DNA of 64,000 nucleotides, from the NCBI GenBank assembly GCA_013368375.1, contig JAACJP010000021.1, positions 62,001 through 126,000 on the forward strand. The letters run 5' to 3'. Each line of letters opens with the position of its first letter. Within the stretch, counting starts at the first letter, position 1. The notes beneath the pieces are model-generated. The model did no database searches. It was not told where the DNA came from and saw only the letters and a list, made by a program, of their open reading frames with translations. The translations under genes and the position numbers were made by a program. This stretch comes from Tricholomella constricta (Eukaryota; Basidiomycota; Agaricomycetes; Agaricales; Lyophyllaceae). Positions 46,201 through 57,150 of this stretch are shown piece after piece.

Positions 46201-47469
46201 GAGTGTCGTCGGCGATACGCACTTTACCTGGCCTGGCTCGCATTGTTCTATGATGTCTGCGGCTAGCATTGCGTCGATGCTGGTGTGGAGGTATTTTCTC
46301 TGGGGTGGTGTGATCGGTTTCTGGTGTACCTTTGTTGAGAATTTGGTGTCTTCCGGGATGTCGAGCTTGTGTACTGCGCCCTTGACTGGCTTGACTTCCC
46401 CGACCGACAGTGCGAAGATGTCCGCGAATTCGGCTACCAGCGCTCTCACCGCCTCTCTTTCATCGTCGGTTAGGTCTTCACCTATCGTTACCTGCCTCAC
46501 GACTTCCTCCACCCGCTGCGGTTTGAACGGTTCCGTAAGCCTTGTGAACAGGTTGGTGTCCCCATCCAGCCCGTCTAGTGGGATTTCTGTCTCCTCGCCT
46601 TCTGTGTCCCCAGGCGCATCGAAGACCGCATTTATGGGCTCCGTCCGCTCCCCTGCCTTTCGAGGTGCGTCTTCGTCTTCTACCTCCTCTATGCTGGCGG
46701 TGCGGGGGTGCTCTGGCGTGGTTACATCAGTGGGTGGTGTTGCATTCGGTAGTGTGATTGCAGTGAATACTTCCCTCGAGGGGGTGTCTCCACCCCCATC
46801 TGATTCTGCCTTCTTTTCCTCAGGGTGTCCCGGGGTTGTTAGGCTGGGCGTCGGGGTTGTCGTTCCGTGGCCTTTCATCATGCCGAACTGGTTTCGCAGC
46901 GTTGCCTCGACTCCGCCGGCTCGGATGCGCACCGTGTCCGTGGTATAGTCTTGGATTGCCCCGAACGACGTCATCAACCTCTTTCCCAACAGGAAGTCCC
47001 ATCCACCTCCACTCTCAAACACCTCGAACTCCGCTGCCACCTGTACACCGTCTAGCTCGACTGTTCCTTCCCAACATCCCACTGGTGTGACGATAGTCCC
47101 ATTCGCAACGCGGAGTCGGCGTCGGGACGGTTTGAGGGGTGTGATCCGGTGCTTGATGGATTCGTACTTGGTTATCGACATGGCTTCCACCATCGCGCCA
47201 TTGTCGAAGTTACTCCAGACGCGGACTATCTCTCCTTTCGGCCCGTGTATTTTGAGTTCGTGGTAGAATGGTATCGTCTCCTCACTCTCCGTCTTCGCGG
47301 ACTCCGTTCGCACTTCGTACAAGTCAACAATCGTGTATTGGCAGTTGTCACGAGTTACATCAAGTTCGAGCGCATGTTGGTAAGTGTCCGCAGGAGCTAG
47401 TACTGGGTCCTCGCATGCAGCCTGTGCGCATGCGAGGACCACGGCCCCGTCAGCCTGTGTAGGGGTCAT
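43177..47469 (-). pseudogene. Pol of inner gypsy element with one in-frame amber codon
   Basis: Starts with ATG at 47469, 12 bases after the gag stop and in another frame. Order: aspartic-protease-like region (VWSNFDNGAMVEAM, FLLGKRLMTSFG), RT fingers and palm (WRICQNFAQVNKI, WVSMFDFAAGFYACEM), a TAG codon at 45831-45829, then in the same frame MPFGLTGAPSTF, the LFVDDSG active site, RNase H (VTTDGSKDAFGAVLAQ), integrase zinc motif (HMRNGHW, CGHCKNFG) and the DDE core (LMVADYLSMP, TDGGPHFNN, VNGLVEGTNK). The frame ends inside the 3' LTR. Apart from the single TAG, which splits RT between two conserved blocks, no other break was seen. It is either a point mutation or a read-through codon. Confidence 0.85.
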
Positions 47470-47480
47470 CCGTTTGGTCT

Positions 47481-49103
47481 CTAATCGGATGACCCTTGAC
47501 CTTTTCCCTGGCTGTCTCGTTGTTCGAAGAGTTCGGCATACACCTGTGCCCTCACCTCCGCCTCTAGGTGTTGGCGCAGTTCCTCTGCGACGCGGGCCCT
47601 GTACTCTGCCTCCGGGATGAAGGTGCTCTCCGCTCCAACGAAGTTGACCGGCACGGTAGCTCCTGCCCTCGCTAAAGCGTTCTTGATGGAGTTGGCCTTG
47701 CGTCGCCACTTTATCTCCAGGTCGGGGAGCTTCGTGGTGGACGCACATGCGTTTGATCCGTGCCCCATCATCCCGCAGTCGTTGCATTTGCCGCTACCGA
47801 GTGCACACGTTCCGGGCCTCAGCGGGTATGGTCTGTCCTCAGTTGCTGCGTTCCGGCCGTGGTAGGTGGTGTGCCAACTCGTTACTTGGACTTGATAGGT
47901 TGCCCTGTTCGCTGGGGTGTCGGGGAGCGGTGCTGGCAGGTGCCGGATTATTTCCCATTTCGCGGCGTCGGTGCGTCCTTGTGTGGCGTTGCCTGGTGTC
48001 GCTGGGTACGGTGTGTTCGGCTTCGCGGGCGCGCTGTACGGCGAGGTGGTTGGTTGGGAACCGAGTCCCATCTGGCTGAATTTCGCTACCAGTGACTGTG
48101 TCGTGGGGCGTTGACGCAGGGCCTTCAACTCCTTCAGGTCCGCCTCCATCTTCCTGCTCTTCTCCCCCTCACTCTTCTTTTCCTTCAGCTCCGTTACATC
48201 CACATCCTTCACCGCTCTGCAGAACGCCGACCATGTGTTGTTGGACCTTGGTACGAGTGCCTTGAGCGACGGCGCCATGCATTCCCTGGTCGATTGCACC
48301 AGCAGGTTGTTGTCGTCGGGGATCGCTCTGGCCAGTCGTTCCACCTTGTCCGCCCATGCTACGTGGGTCCACACTTCCGTGCCGTTCACCTTCACCTTTA
48401 ACCCCAGCGTCGCCTCTTTGATCTTCGCCTCCATCAGCTCTGCCTGCCGCTCCTCCTGCGTCTTCCTCACCGCCGTCTTTGCTGGCCACCGCAATCGGAA
48501 TGCGGCGCGAAGATCCGTCCATACAGCTGTGGTGGTGGCCGGCAACGATTCGTACCATTCCTCGGCGGGGCTGCCGCCTAGGAGACTCAGCTCGAACCAC
48601 GCTACCTTCTGCGTATCGTTCCAGCTCTTCTGCATGAAGGTGCGTTCTAAGTCCTTCAGAAAGTCCTTCGGCGACTCGTTCTCGTCGTCATCCCTTCCGT
48701 GGAAACGCTTCACCTCCGACTCTACCATGTCGTCCTGTGCGGGTGCGGTTGGTAGGGGTGATGTGCTTTGTGGTGTAGAGGGTGGGACTGAAGGGAGTAC
48801 TGGTGTGTGTGGCCTCGATACCAGGTCTTTGAAGTTGACGAAAGGCTCGTGAGTCAGCGACGATGGGGATGATGACAAGCTAGATGTGCTCGATAACGAG
48901 GGTAATGACGATAGCGGGGTTGGTCCGAACGATTGTTCCGGGTTCTGAGGCTGCACAGGTATCGGTCTCGGTAGGAAGCGGCCCTTCTCGTCTCGGACGG
49001 GTGGTAGTCTCGGGGCCAGTTTCGCTGACAGGGCTCGCGGCACGGGAATGGGATGCACAGAACGGTGACTTGGCTGAATTTGGATCGCGCTGTCGTCACC
49101 AGA
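47481..49103 (-). CDS. Gag of inner gypsy element
   Basis: Open frame of about 540 codons from the primer-binding site to a TAG at 47483-47481; it is open into the LTR and no ATG lies close to its start, the first clear internal one being MVESEVKRFHG. Capsid-like helical region (FLKDLERTFMQKSWND, WTDLRAAFRLRWP) is followed by a zinc knuckle CNDCGMMGHGSNAC (C-x2-C-x4-H-x4-C, about 47795-47755) and an acidic C terminus. How translation starts (non-ATG, or spliced leader from the LTR) is not clear. Confidence 0.75.
   Translation of the reverse strand, partial: SGDDSAIQIQPSHRSVHPIPVPRALSAKLAPRLPPVRDEKGRFLPRPIPVQPQNPEQSFGPTPLSSLPSLSSTSSLSSSPSSLTHEPFVNFKDLVSRPHTPVLPSVPPSTPQSTSPLPTAPAQDDMVESEVKRFHGRDDDENESPKDFLKDLERTFMQKSWNDTQKVAWFELSLLGGSPAEEWYESLPATTTAVWTDLRAAFRLRWPAKTAVRKTQEERQAELMEAKIKEATLGLKVKVNGTEVWTHVAWADKVERLARAIPDDNNLLVQSTRECMAPSLKALVPRSNNTWSAFCRAVKDVDVTELKEKKSEGEKSRKMEADLKELKALRQRPTTQSLVAKFSQMGLGSQPTTSPYSAPAKPNTPYPATPGNATQGRTDAAKWEIIRHLPAPLPDTPANRATYQVQVTSWHTTYHGRNAATEDRPYPLRPGTCALGSGKCNDCGMMGHGSNACASTTKLPDLEIKWRRKANSIKNALARAGATVPVNFVGAESTFIPEAEYRARVAEELRQHLEAEVRAQVYAELFEQRDSQGKGQGSSD
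49089..49101 (-). other. Primer-binding site, inner element
   Basis: TGGTGACGACAGC on the minus strand, two bases after the 5' LTR; would pair with a tRNA ending GTCGTCACCA. Confidence 0.7.
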
Positions 49104-49279
49104 TGGAGTAGTCCAATCCTCGTAGCTAGACAGCTTGACTGGCGTGAACTCAATGATTATTGATGATGAAGAGTTGTCTACACTTGTCCGAATGTGTCTA
49201 CTGCTCCCGCCAAACACCGTCAAACACTCCGCCTGCCTCCTATTCTCCCGAGTGTGGCGTGTCGCCAGCCGACACTCCA
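49104..49279 (-). repeat. 5' LTR of inner gypsy element
   Basis: 176 bp, see 43041-43216; followed on the right by the target duplication ACGT at 49280-49283. Confidence 0.95.
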
Positions 49280-49283
49280 ACGT

Positions 49284-52200
49284 AAGGAGTTTCTGTCGTA
49301 GAGGGCTCTTCTTCAGACTCGGAATAAGCGGAGGAAGCAGCGTTCGATTCAGCTAGCATAGCTACGTATTCTCTATCACTGTCGTTTATTACCGATAGAT
49401 CAACCTCTACTATTATGAGGTTGGCTGAGCGCATAACGTCCCATCGTCCGTAATGCGGGCAGTCCCTAGCGAAGTGCATTGGGCTCGTGCATATGTAGCA
49501 GGATCCGTTAGGGCGTCTGTCACTAGATACACTGTCATCTCTAGTGAAAGCATATCCCTTCACGGTTTTCCCTTCAGGCCATGGAGGTTTCTTAGCGTTC
49601 GACGCTTGGTTCCTATTCGTGAATCTTTGATCCGCCGCGTTGGCGTCCTTGACCTCTTCTTCAGGAGCAGGCGGTTCGGCGGTTTCCACTGGCTCCTCAT
49701 CCGTCACCACCTCCGCGACGTTAGCGTTTCGTCGGGAAGGGTTCCGAAAGAAAGAGCGAGGGTTGCGGATCTTCTCCGCTAAACTCCAAACTCCAACTAG
49801 ACTTTCGGCCATGCGCATAGCGGTAGCCATTAAGACCAAGACTGACGGACATAAGTTCTCGTTTAAGATGTTATCCCATTCTGTGGGTTTGGTACGAAGA
49901 ACTCGCGCGACTACAATAGGCCCGTCGAGGTCTTCGGGGTATAAGAAAGAATGGTATCGAATGCATCTTTGCAAGTAGTCAATGGGCATTTCCTTCTCAT
50001 GGTTCGTCTGTCGGAACCTCATTTCTTCGAATTCGAACGTGCAGGCGCGCACCCAATTATCGTCGAGGAATTGATAGCGAATAGCTAGGAGCATGACGTT
50101 CCAGTCGCGGGACAGTTTCACTCGGATATTCTGGGGTAGAGCGTCCCACCAGTCGAGTACACGACCAGTCCAATTGGATGGAGCTAGCTTGGCTAGTCCT
50201 ATTCGCATCTTGTTACTTAAGTCCGCTAGTTTAGCCATAGAGCTGATATAGCTCAACACGGACTCTCCCATTCCATCCCATGAAGGTATAACGGTAGAGT
50301 TCAGCTTGTTGTTGAGTTGCCACTCCTCGATATTCCAATCGGGGCCTTCAAGAGGGATTTCGTTCCCGTTCGAGCCGTCAGGGTTGGGGCCTCCGCCACC
50401 GCCGCCTCCGTTTGGCGGGTTTCCAGGATTTCCGCCTCCGGGGGGTTCCCGGGGACCACCTCGGTGTCCAGGATTACCTCCGTTAGGATTTACGCCACCC
50501 AGCGGTTGGCCGGTCGGACCACCTCCATAGCCTCCTTTCTTGTCTCGGTCCGGAGGGCCAATTCCCAACAAGTCGAGGAGGGAACCGGGTGGGTTGTGCG
50601 GAGCATTCTGGTACGAATGGCTGGTCCATGCAGTAGGCGGGGGTATCAGCGTAGGTTGAACGGCGTAGTTCGCGGATTTAGTTCGCGATTCGGGAGGTAT
50701 CGTCAATGGCCCCCCATTCCCAGTATTAGTGTTGTTCGACGCTGCCGTAGTGACTGATCCTACTCTTTCGAAGGAAGAAAGAGTTCCTACTCCAGGTAAG
50801 GAAGAAACAGTATGTTTCTTCGCAATATTCGATATAGACTCGGGAAGCTCGAAACGTATATTCCGAGCCGTTGAGATGGTAGGAAACGGCGGATTCTCAG
50901 ATCTAGTGGAACCGTTGCCGTTCGTTATCTTCTCGCGTTTGTAGTAATAAGCGTTCTCGTTTTTAGCTTCTTCATCTCGGATAAGGTTCTGTTGCGCAGA
51001 ATAAAGCGAGTTTCCTTCGTCGAGCTGGTAGTCCGGTCGAATAGTAAGCTTACGGAGTTCGGTCCTTGGAGAATGTAACCCAAAAATCGATCGAAGAGAG
51101 GTACGCGTAGAATTGTAGGAGCTGATGGAGTCCACGTCTTCAGGGCGATTAAATATACGATCCAAACTTTTGAAAAAGTTTCGGATGTGTATGGCCGCAG
51201 TCTCGGTTCTCCTCTGGAAGAGGGTCACTGTCAACAGTACGTCCTTCCGATGAGGGTTCCATCCCAATGATCATAATAGCTTGAAGTCCGGGTCTAGCTT
51301 AAATCTATTCTTTATTCCTAGACAAAGGAATTCGGCGAAGGCGTGAAGGATTTGATGTACCGCGAGAAGTAGTTGGGCGATCTCTTCGAGTCTTGGTTTG
51401 TTGAGCGAGTACATTCGAGTAGCTCCGTCTCCGTATTGTACGAGCTCGTCTACGGACAACCTCAGCTTCTGAAATTCTTGAATGGCGGAACTGAGGTTTA
51501 TCCACAGCAAATCGTTATGCGGGGCAGTCCAACGAATTATTAAGTCCCGGACGATGTCCGATTCCGCTCTGTTTCGTCCCGGAAGTAGACCATCCACTCC
51601 TCCAAATTGGGTTATGGGGTCGTAGTCTACGGAGGGGTCGAAGTCCGGGTGATAACGATAGTTCGAACACGAGATTGGTTCGTCTCGAATGATCAGGTCT
51701 CGGACGGCGGGTAGGTCTTCGAATATGAGGGAATGTGTATTGTATCCCGTCGGCTTCTTCGGTCGCTCCGTGGCATTGGATTCGGCGTCGGAGGGGTTCT
51801 CGGTCGCTTCGGATGGAGAGGGCGACGGAGTAAGATTATGTAGATATCCCAGAGTCGGCACAGTCGACACGGAGCGTTCATCTTCAGACCTGAAGCTGGC
51901 TGAACTGGTCGTTCCAGCGGGGAAGTTTCCTGGAAGGTGGGGAGGAGGGTCGTGGGTTTCCGCACCGTTGCCACCACTGAACCTAGGTTCTTGGATTTCC
52001 GCAACGTTACCACCACTGAACGTAGCCTCCAATTCGAGTAGAGGTCCTTTCCCAGCGGGGAGGAAGGGTCCTTTGGCTGATTGATCGGGATCAGGTACTT
52101 CCTCGACCGAGGGGGAACGATCACGTTGACCTCGAGGGTTTCGATCCTTCTCGGTTTCCTCACCGATGGAAGGGACAGTTTTTGATAGAGGGCTCTTAGC

Positions 52201-52314
52201 AGGCAGGGCGGCAGGGGTAGTCCCAGAAGCTAGTCGGGGCGAAGCACGCTTAGTTCCAGTTGGAACAGCTGCTCCTCTGGCGGGCGGGGCGCCTAGGGAA
52301 CATTTGGGCGGCAT
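49284..52314 (-). pseudogene. Gag of outer gypsy element, split by one TGA
   Basis: Frame starts at ATG 52314 (MPPKCSLG), is Pro/Ser rich with two near-identical SGGN-AE repeats, and reaches a TGA at 51273-51271; the same frame then runs on to 49284 with capsid-like sequence (WNIEEWQLNNKLN, WTGRVLDWWDALP, MPIDYLQRCIRYHSF), a Gly-rich hinge (about 50360-50540) and a zinc knuckle CYICTSPMHFARDC (about 49505-49465). It is cut by the inner element at 49283. The TGA could come from CGA by one C-to-T change. Confidence 0.82.
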
Positions 52315-52631
52315 CTCGCTATAGTCTCTTAGTCGATTCGTCGTCTTCTCCCTTTTAAGATAGCTTAAGCGGGAGAGCGAAGACTCCTGTGATAATGCTC
52401 CTAGGGGTAGCGAGATCCGAAACACTTTACAATTTCGTTTTGAAGTTTTCACTGCCGGCCAAGAGTTGTATGCGAGGGCAAACAGGGGAGAGCATGTGCA
52501 GACTGAATTTTGAATTTGCAAAAGGTAGAGATCCGTCAGCCGACGACGGTAGGAAGATCGTTCGTATCGTACGATGGATCGTCATCTTGATTTTACAGGG
52601 CAGGACTTCACTTCACTTGATTGAAGTCCGC

Positions 52632-52644
52632 GGTGCCCCCACCA
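52632..52644 (-). other. Primer-binding site, outer element
   Basis: TGGTGGGGGCACC on the minus strand, one base after the 5' LTR; would pair with a tRNA ending GGTGCCCCCACCA. Confidence 0.7.
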
Positions 52645-52645
52645 T

Positions 52646-53221
52646 TGTGATACCGAGTCCGAATACTTCTCGTGAGGAGAAGTCCTGCGTGCAGCCCGGG
52701 TCACAGCGCTCTCGTGGGGCGTTCTCCGGGCTAGAGAGTGGAAGGGGAGCTCAAGTCACAGCGCTCCATCAGAGGCATTCCTAAGAGCTCTAAGGATGAT
52801 CGGGTCACAGTGCTCCAGTGGAGGCGTTCCCCGATCGTCGCGATGGTTGAGATCAAAGAGAAAGAAAGGGAGTCGGGTCACAGCGCTCGTGAGAGGCGTT
52901 CCCCGGTTATTCCCGAGCTATGTGACCCTTTAGCTAAGGGGAGGTGTGACCCACCTCTGGGCTCTGTAAGCCTGAGTAGGCGAGCGTTGACCCAGCTTGG
53001 GGTCCTAAGCCTAGGAGGAGGCAAAGCGCCTCATTCGCAGGAGACTTGCAGTTGAAGTCGAACGAGTGAGGCAAGATGATGATAGTATTAGATAGCGAGT
53101 CCATAAGGGACTCGCGTGATATAGGCAAGGTTTGTACGTATGTACAGATGATACAATGTGTTATATATACAGGGCGTCGGGCCGGTCGCGCACGCTCTAT
53201 GGTGGCGCATCCGTCGTCACA
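52646..53221 (-). repeat. 5' LTR of outer gypsy element
   Basis: 576 bp, pair of 34148-34726; followed by the target duplication GATGT at 53222-53226. Confidence 0.93.
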
Positions 53222-56107
53222 GATGTGCTGTGTCTGTAATTTCAATGTGTTGTCCACCAATTTCATGGGAACCTGTGCAACGATGGATATCAACAGCCAG
53301 TGTTTGAAAGTAGGATGTGACAAGGAACGCTGCCTTTGAAGATTCTTTTCCAAGGAGATCGTTTAGCCATGACTTGATGAAAATGTCAACATTAATTTGA
53401 AGGGTTTAGAAAAAATTCTGATCTCACAGTCAGTGATTCAAATGTGTTGTGCTTATTACAAAGTTTTTTTCCCTTGAGAACACCTCGAAAACATTCACGT
53501 TGTGTGGAAAGAGTCGACGAAATTACAGTTGTTGAATCAAGCAACCGTCGTGAGTTGAGTGCAGTGTACAGTGCCCGTAGCCCAGATCCTGGAGAGAGAT
53601 GTTTGCATATGGTAGCAAACTCGTCGAAATTATGAATGGTGGATGAATATAGGAGCTGTAAGGATGTACCAAGCCAGCAAGAATTTGAACTCCAAGGATA
53701 GCTTGGATGTCCCAAGACAATTTCACCAGATTTTGGTATCGATGATCTGAACTTGGATAGTTTGGGAGTCTTTGGCTTTAACGCCCGAGACTTTGCAGCA
53801 TCGTGAGCCTTCCTTCGCTTTTTGGACAACAGAAGTTCTTTGATAGTGTCGGGCGGACGTCCATCATTCTTCTTCCGTTTTCTAGTGCTGGAGTCATCAC
53901 GAGAAAGCTTGGTTCGACCAATACGTGCAGCGGTTCTTTTCCAGGGTTCTTTTTCACCGTATCGTTAGGGTACACCCTCTGAAAGAATGTTAATTCAAAG
54001 ATTTACGAGTTGTAGACTTGAACACATACTGAGAGCGGCCGCATGTCTACGTTCATAATATAGTGCAAACTTATGTAGTGATTGTAGCCCTTCAAGGAAT
54101 GCATGATTACGGCCACAAGCACTATATAGCTTCCAGTGCATTGCTTCTTCGGCATTGTTTGTTGCCGGTAGAGATTCCCAGATACTTACATCCATTTTTC
54201 GTTCAGATCCAAAGAGCATCATTGCATGAGACTCCCGAGACCACCAGTTTATCCAGTTTACCAGTTTAGGAAAGTCACGAGCAAGGAGGGCAGTGCATGA
54301 GCGAAAATCTTCAGAATCAGAGGCCTTGAGAAGAGAGAGAGCACGTTGAACAAATTCCTCAGACATTTCAGGAGGTACTGCGCCACTAATGCGGCTGACA
54401 TGTGTAACTCCAGCACGAAAATGCTCCTCGCATCCACGCAGTAGGCGTTGAGCAGCAGCTTCAAGTTCTGCCCTTGACCGAGCATTGTTTGGGTGCTGGT
54501 ACCAAAACTCGGTAAAGGCGGTGATGAATCCCGAGCGCTCCGCCTCGCTGAAGTCCATAACCTGAGATTTTGAATCAGTAGTCTGCCATTTGTTGGAAAT
54601 TTCAAGGGACTTTACCCCTGCAAATAGACGATCCTCAATCTCCATCCCACGCACCTCGGCCTCATCAACAATGCCCTGAAAGACAGCCAGGAAATGGTGC
54701 ATGAAATGATCTGTAGTGGCTCCATTGGTAAATGAGAGCACACCAGGAACCCAACAAGACAGGACGGGGCAGTATGTGGAAGTGACCATCAGGAGTGAAG
54801 TACGCTCCTTCCACCACCCATGTGCTGCATCATTGACCATGCCGTTAACTGGCTCGTTCAGTATCTCCTCCTTCAGAAGCTGCGAGCGCATGAACTTTGT
54901 TTGCAAGGATATTACAGTCACTCTTCCCAGTGTCGATGCGATGATGAAGCCCGGATGGTTGACCTCGAAGTCTGAAAATGCCCGTATGAAACTATCGCCA
55001 CCAGTATCAGCGCCCCGTTTGACGCTCTTGCGCTCCTTGCTGACTCGATCCGCATTGAGAAGGACATCAGAGATGTCTGCTACCGAGTGGCCTGGTCCAT
55101 GTACCCCTGGAACACCCACAATCAGCTGAAGTGGACCAGCTTTGGGATGAGACTTGACAAGGGCTTCGAAGCGGTCTCTCTCCTCGGGAAGGAGGTGTAG
55201 CTTGTGGGGCGGGCGGTGGAAGTGTTCGCCTTCATGGGAGTAGTGTATCCCGCCCTTCCAGGTCCACAAAATAGAACGTACGCCACATTGCTTCCAGGAC
55301 AGGACAGCACCACATGAGCACGACTTGCTGAGCTGTGCATCGAGGCGATCAGGTCGAGTGTTTGGGCGGACGGTGACCTCACATGCGAAATTGTCGCATT
55401 CAATGACTCCGAGGCATTTCCTCGTTGCCTTCTTCCCCTTCTCCCACTCATCTGCGAATACATCGCCCCGCCGATCGCCTCCTCCAAAAGTGTGCGCCCA
55501 ATGCATCGCAAGACTATTGGTCCCTCTAACCTCAGAATACGTGAAGTCCCGCTCAAACTTCCCGTCTGGCCAGCCATCCCACTCTACTTTGTCCCCCAAT
55601 TCATCCTTCTCTGTCCCCTGCTTCTCACCCTTCTCCACCGTCCGCCTTTTGGTTTCATGCAATGCCTGTGATTGTGGGACTCGACTCGATTTATGAACGG
55701 CTGTGACGGGAATGAATTTCCCGTCAGGAGTCTGGGAATACAGAACTTCGTCGTCCACGACGTGAGGTTTAGCGACCGAAATGTTCGCTTTAGACTCTAG
55801 AATAAAAATGGCTAAGTATGATGTATTATATGAGAGATGAATGCTTTGCCTTACCCATCGAAGCAGTGACTGGAATCGTCCATTCCGAAGGTGGATGGGA
55901 GTGCTGAACATAGCCAAGTATGCGGCCTAAAGTCATAAGAAAAATTACAATGAGCACCAGACCATGACTCACCTGTTTGGTCGTAGATCGGTATATTGCT
56001 TCCATCGAGAAACTACTCTGTCCCGGAATAAGTGGCCCTTGAACTCCACTTGCCCGTTCGTGTTCATCCAGAGTGACAGGAACAAAGTATCGGTAAACAT
56101 GTTTCAA
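53222..56107 (-). pseudogene. 5' half of the MULE-USP gene: zinc finger, transposase, USP-like Cys box
   Basis: Starts at ATG 56107 (MKHVYRYFVPVTL). A short first part can be read spliced or unspliced near 55975-55930; I cannot decide. The main exon runs about 55804-54005. Zinc finger of WRKY-GCM1 type (CLGVIECDNFACEV, SKSCSCGAVL, HYSHEGEHFHRPP; about 55400-55200), MULE core (NGMVNDAAHGWWKERTS, LSFTNGATTDHFMHHFLAVF) and the conserved LPATNNAEEAMHWKLYS block near 54170. After an intron the frame reads the USP Cys box YPWSSNSCWLGTSLQLLYS (about 53715-53660), then SWLNDLLGKE and GSHEIGGQHIEIT up to the LTR insertion. A one-base shift near 53960, between YPN and RYGEKEPWK, suggests decay. Fungal transposon protein; the USP part may act on ubiquitin, by inference. 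Confidence 0.75.
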
Positions 56108-56339
56108 AAATCCCTAGCCGACCCCAAGTCAGTCCCATATTGACACACCGAAGGGAGTAATACGCACCAGTACCATGGTTCGAGATGGCTGTGAGAAGGG
56201 ATTTCGAGAGCAGCAATCGTCAATCACATTACCGGAAATTTTAATGACCTCACCGGATCATGTATCGTCCGTCGATCATTGTCGATCATTTGGAAAACCT
56301 CGATCGACAAGTAACCCTCAAGAAGGGTAAGGGTGCTTG

Positions 56340-56580
56340 ACCGTGCAAGGTGCTGTGCATGTCATGCGCGTCTGCGCGTGCATGGCCGTGCCTGCACGTG
56401 CATGATCGTGCATGACCGTGCATGACCGTGCATGACCGTGCAAGGTGCCGTGTCTGCGCGTGCATGACCGTGCATGACAGTGCATGACCGTGCATGACCG
56501 TGCATGACCGTGCAAGGTGCCGTGTCTGCGCGTGCATTACCATGCAAGGTGCCGCGTCTGCGCGTGGATGTTCGTGTCTG
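56340..56580 (+). repeat. GTGCATGACC minisatellite with higher-order structure
   Basis: Runs of the 10-bp unit GTGCATGACC (three to five copies) alternate with a 22-bp unit beginning GTGCAAGGTGCCG and ending GTCTGCGC. At least three higher-order repeats are visible. Lies about 230 bp outside the MULE gene start. Confidence 0.85.
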
Positions 56581-57040
56581 TGCCTTGTTGCCGTGCGGAA
56601 ATATTAAAAGAGTTCTGGAGGGATATAGGATGGTCAATTTTCCGCAAATAACAAGACAGCATAGGCAGTCCACACTAATCCTACTCGTACATAAGGAACA
56701 GAGGTCAACATCCTATGCTCCACTCCCGTGTTATCAGCAGAAGGCTTCAAATGTGCACACACCTCGCTTACTCAAGAAAAAGATGCTCCCTGACCCTGTA
56801 AATCGTGTTCTGGCTTTGAAAACGACGTCGAAGAATGGGAGAGAACAGGGAGGATGGTAACGGTAATCAGCCACACCGTGAGATAAAATGAAAGGCCTTC
56901 TTCTCCGGTCCTCAACCGCTTTCTTTCAGTAAAGCCATTCCGTGAATTCACTCAACTTAGGTATGTTTAACTACATTATATCAGTCATACATATCTAGTT
57001 GCTCTCAGATGTGGTCATGAAGCCCGCGCATTTTTTTGTT

Positions 57041-57150
57041 TCATGCACGGGCATGCACACGGCCATAGCACGGGAAGCACGCGCACCACGGGCAGCACGG
57101 GCGTGCCATGGTAAAAGTTCGGTGCCCCCGAGCGGAAGCTCATGTTGGTC
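57041..57150 (+). repeat. GCACGGGC-rich stretch related to the 31.3-kb element
   Basis: Degenerate GCACGGGC units followed by CACGGGCGTGCCATGG and CCCCCGAGCGG. The same two blocks occur at 31337-31385 in opposite relative arrangement. Confidence 0.5.

Larger units (their letters stand above)
43041..49279 (-). mobile_element. Young Ty3/gypsy element (inner), 6.2 kb
   Basis: Bounded by 176-bp LTRs (43041-43216 and 49104-49279; ends TGGAGT...ACTCCA) that differ at a single base, with a perfect 4-bp target duplication ACGT (43037-43040, 49280-49283). Coding strand is minus. Primer-binding site TGGTGACGACAGC two bases inside the 5' LTR (49101-49089); G-rich polypurine tract next to the 3' LTR (43217-43230). 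Contains gag with zinc knuckle and pol. It splits the outer element: removing it plus one ACGT rejoins the outer gag (ending TTETPYV) to the protease region in frame. LTR near-identity means a recent insertion. Confidence 0.95.
34148..53221 (-). mobile_element. Ty3/gypsy chromovirus (outer element) with a third ORF
   Basis: Bounded by two LTRs (34148-34726, 579 bp; 52646-53221, 576 bp) that start TGTGATACC and end GTCACA, with 5-bp target duplications GACGT (34143-34147) and GATGT (53222-53226) that differ by one transition. Transcription runs on the minus strand. A primer-binding site TGGTGGGGGCACC lies one base inside the 5' LTR (52644-52632) and a polypurine tract (GGGGGGCTC) abuts the 3' LTR. 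Order: gag with zinc knuckle, aspartic protease, reverse transcriptase, RNase H, integrase, chromodomain, then a 1028-aa ORF. A younger gypsy element sits between gag and protease. LTR divergence is a few percent by eye, and gag-pol carries several stops and frameshifts, so it is no longer autonomous. Confidence 0.93.
31732..56107 (-). mobile_element. MULE-like DNA transposon gene with USP-like protease and PHD finger, split by nested LTR elements
   Basis: One long minus-strand gene runs 56107 to 53222, is broken by the 19-kb LTR element at 53221-34148, and resumes at 34147 down to a stop at 31732. Order of domains: WRKY-GCM1-type zinc finger, MULE-type DDE transposase, USP-like cysteine protease, PHD finger, Trp-rich and basic C terminus. 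The codon cut by the LTR element is restored when the element and one copy of the 5-bp target duplication are removed. Terminal inverted repeats were not found; GTGC-rich arrays lie near both outer ends (31330-31500 and 56330-57110). Confidence 0.75.

Noticed and set aside
56340..56580. CRISPR-like array
   Set aside because: Units are contiguous 10- and 22-bp repeats without unique spacers, and the genome is eukaryotic.
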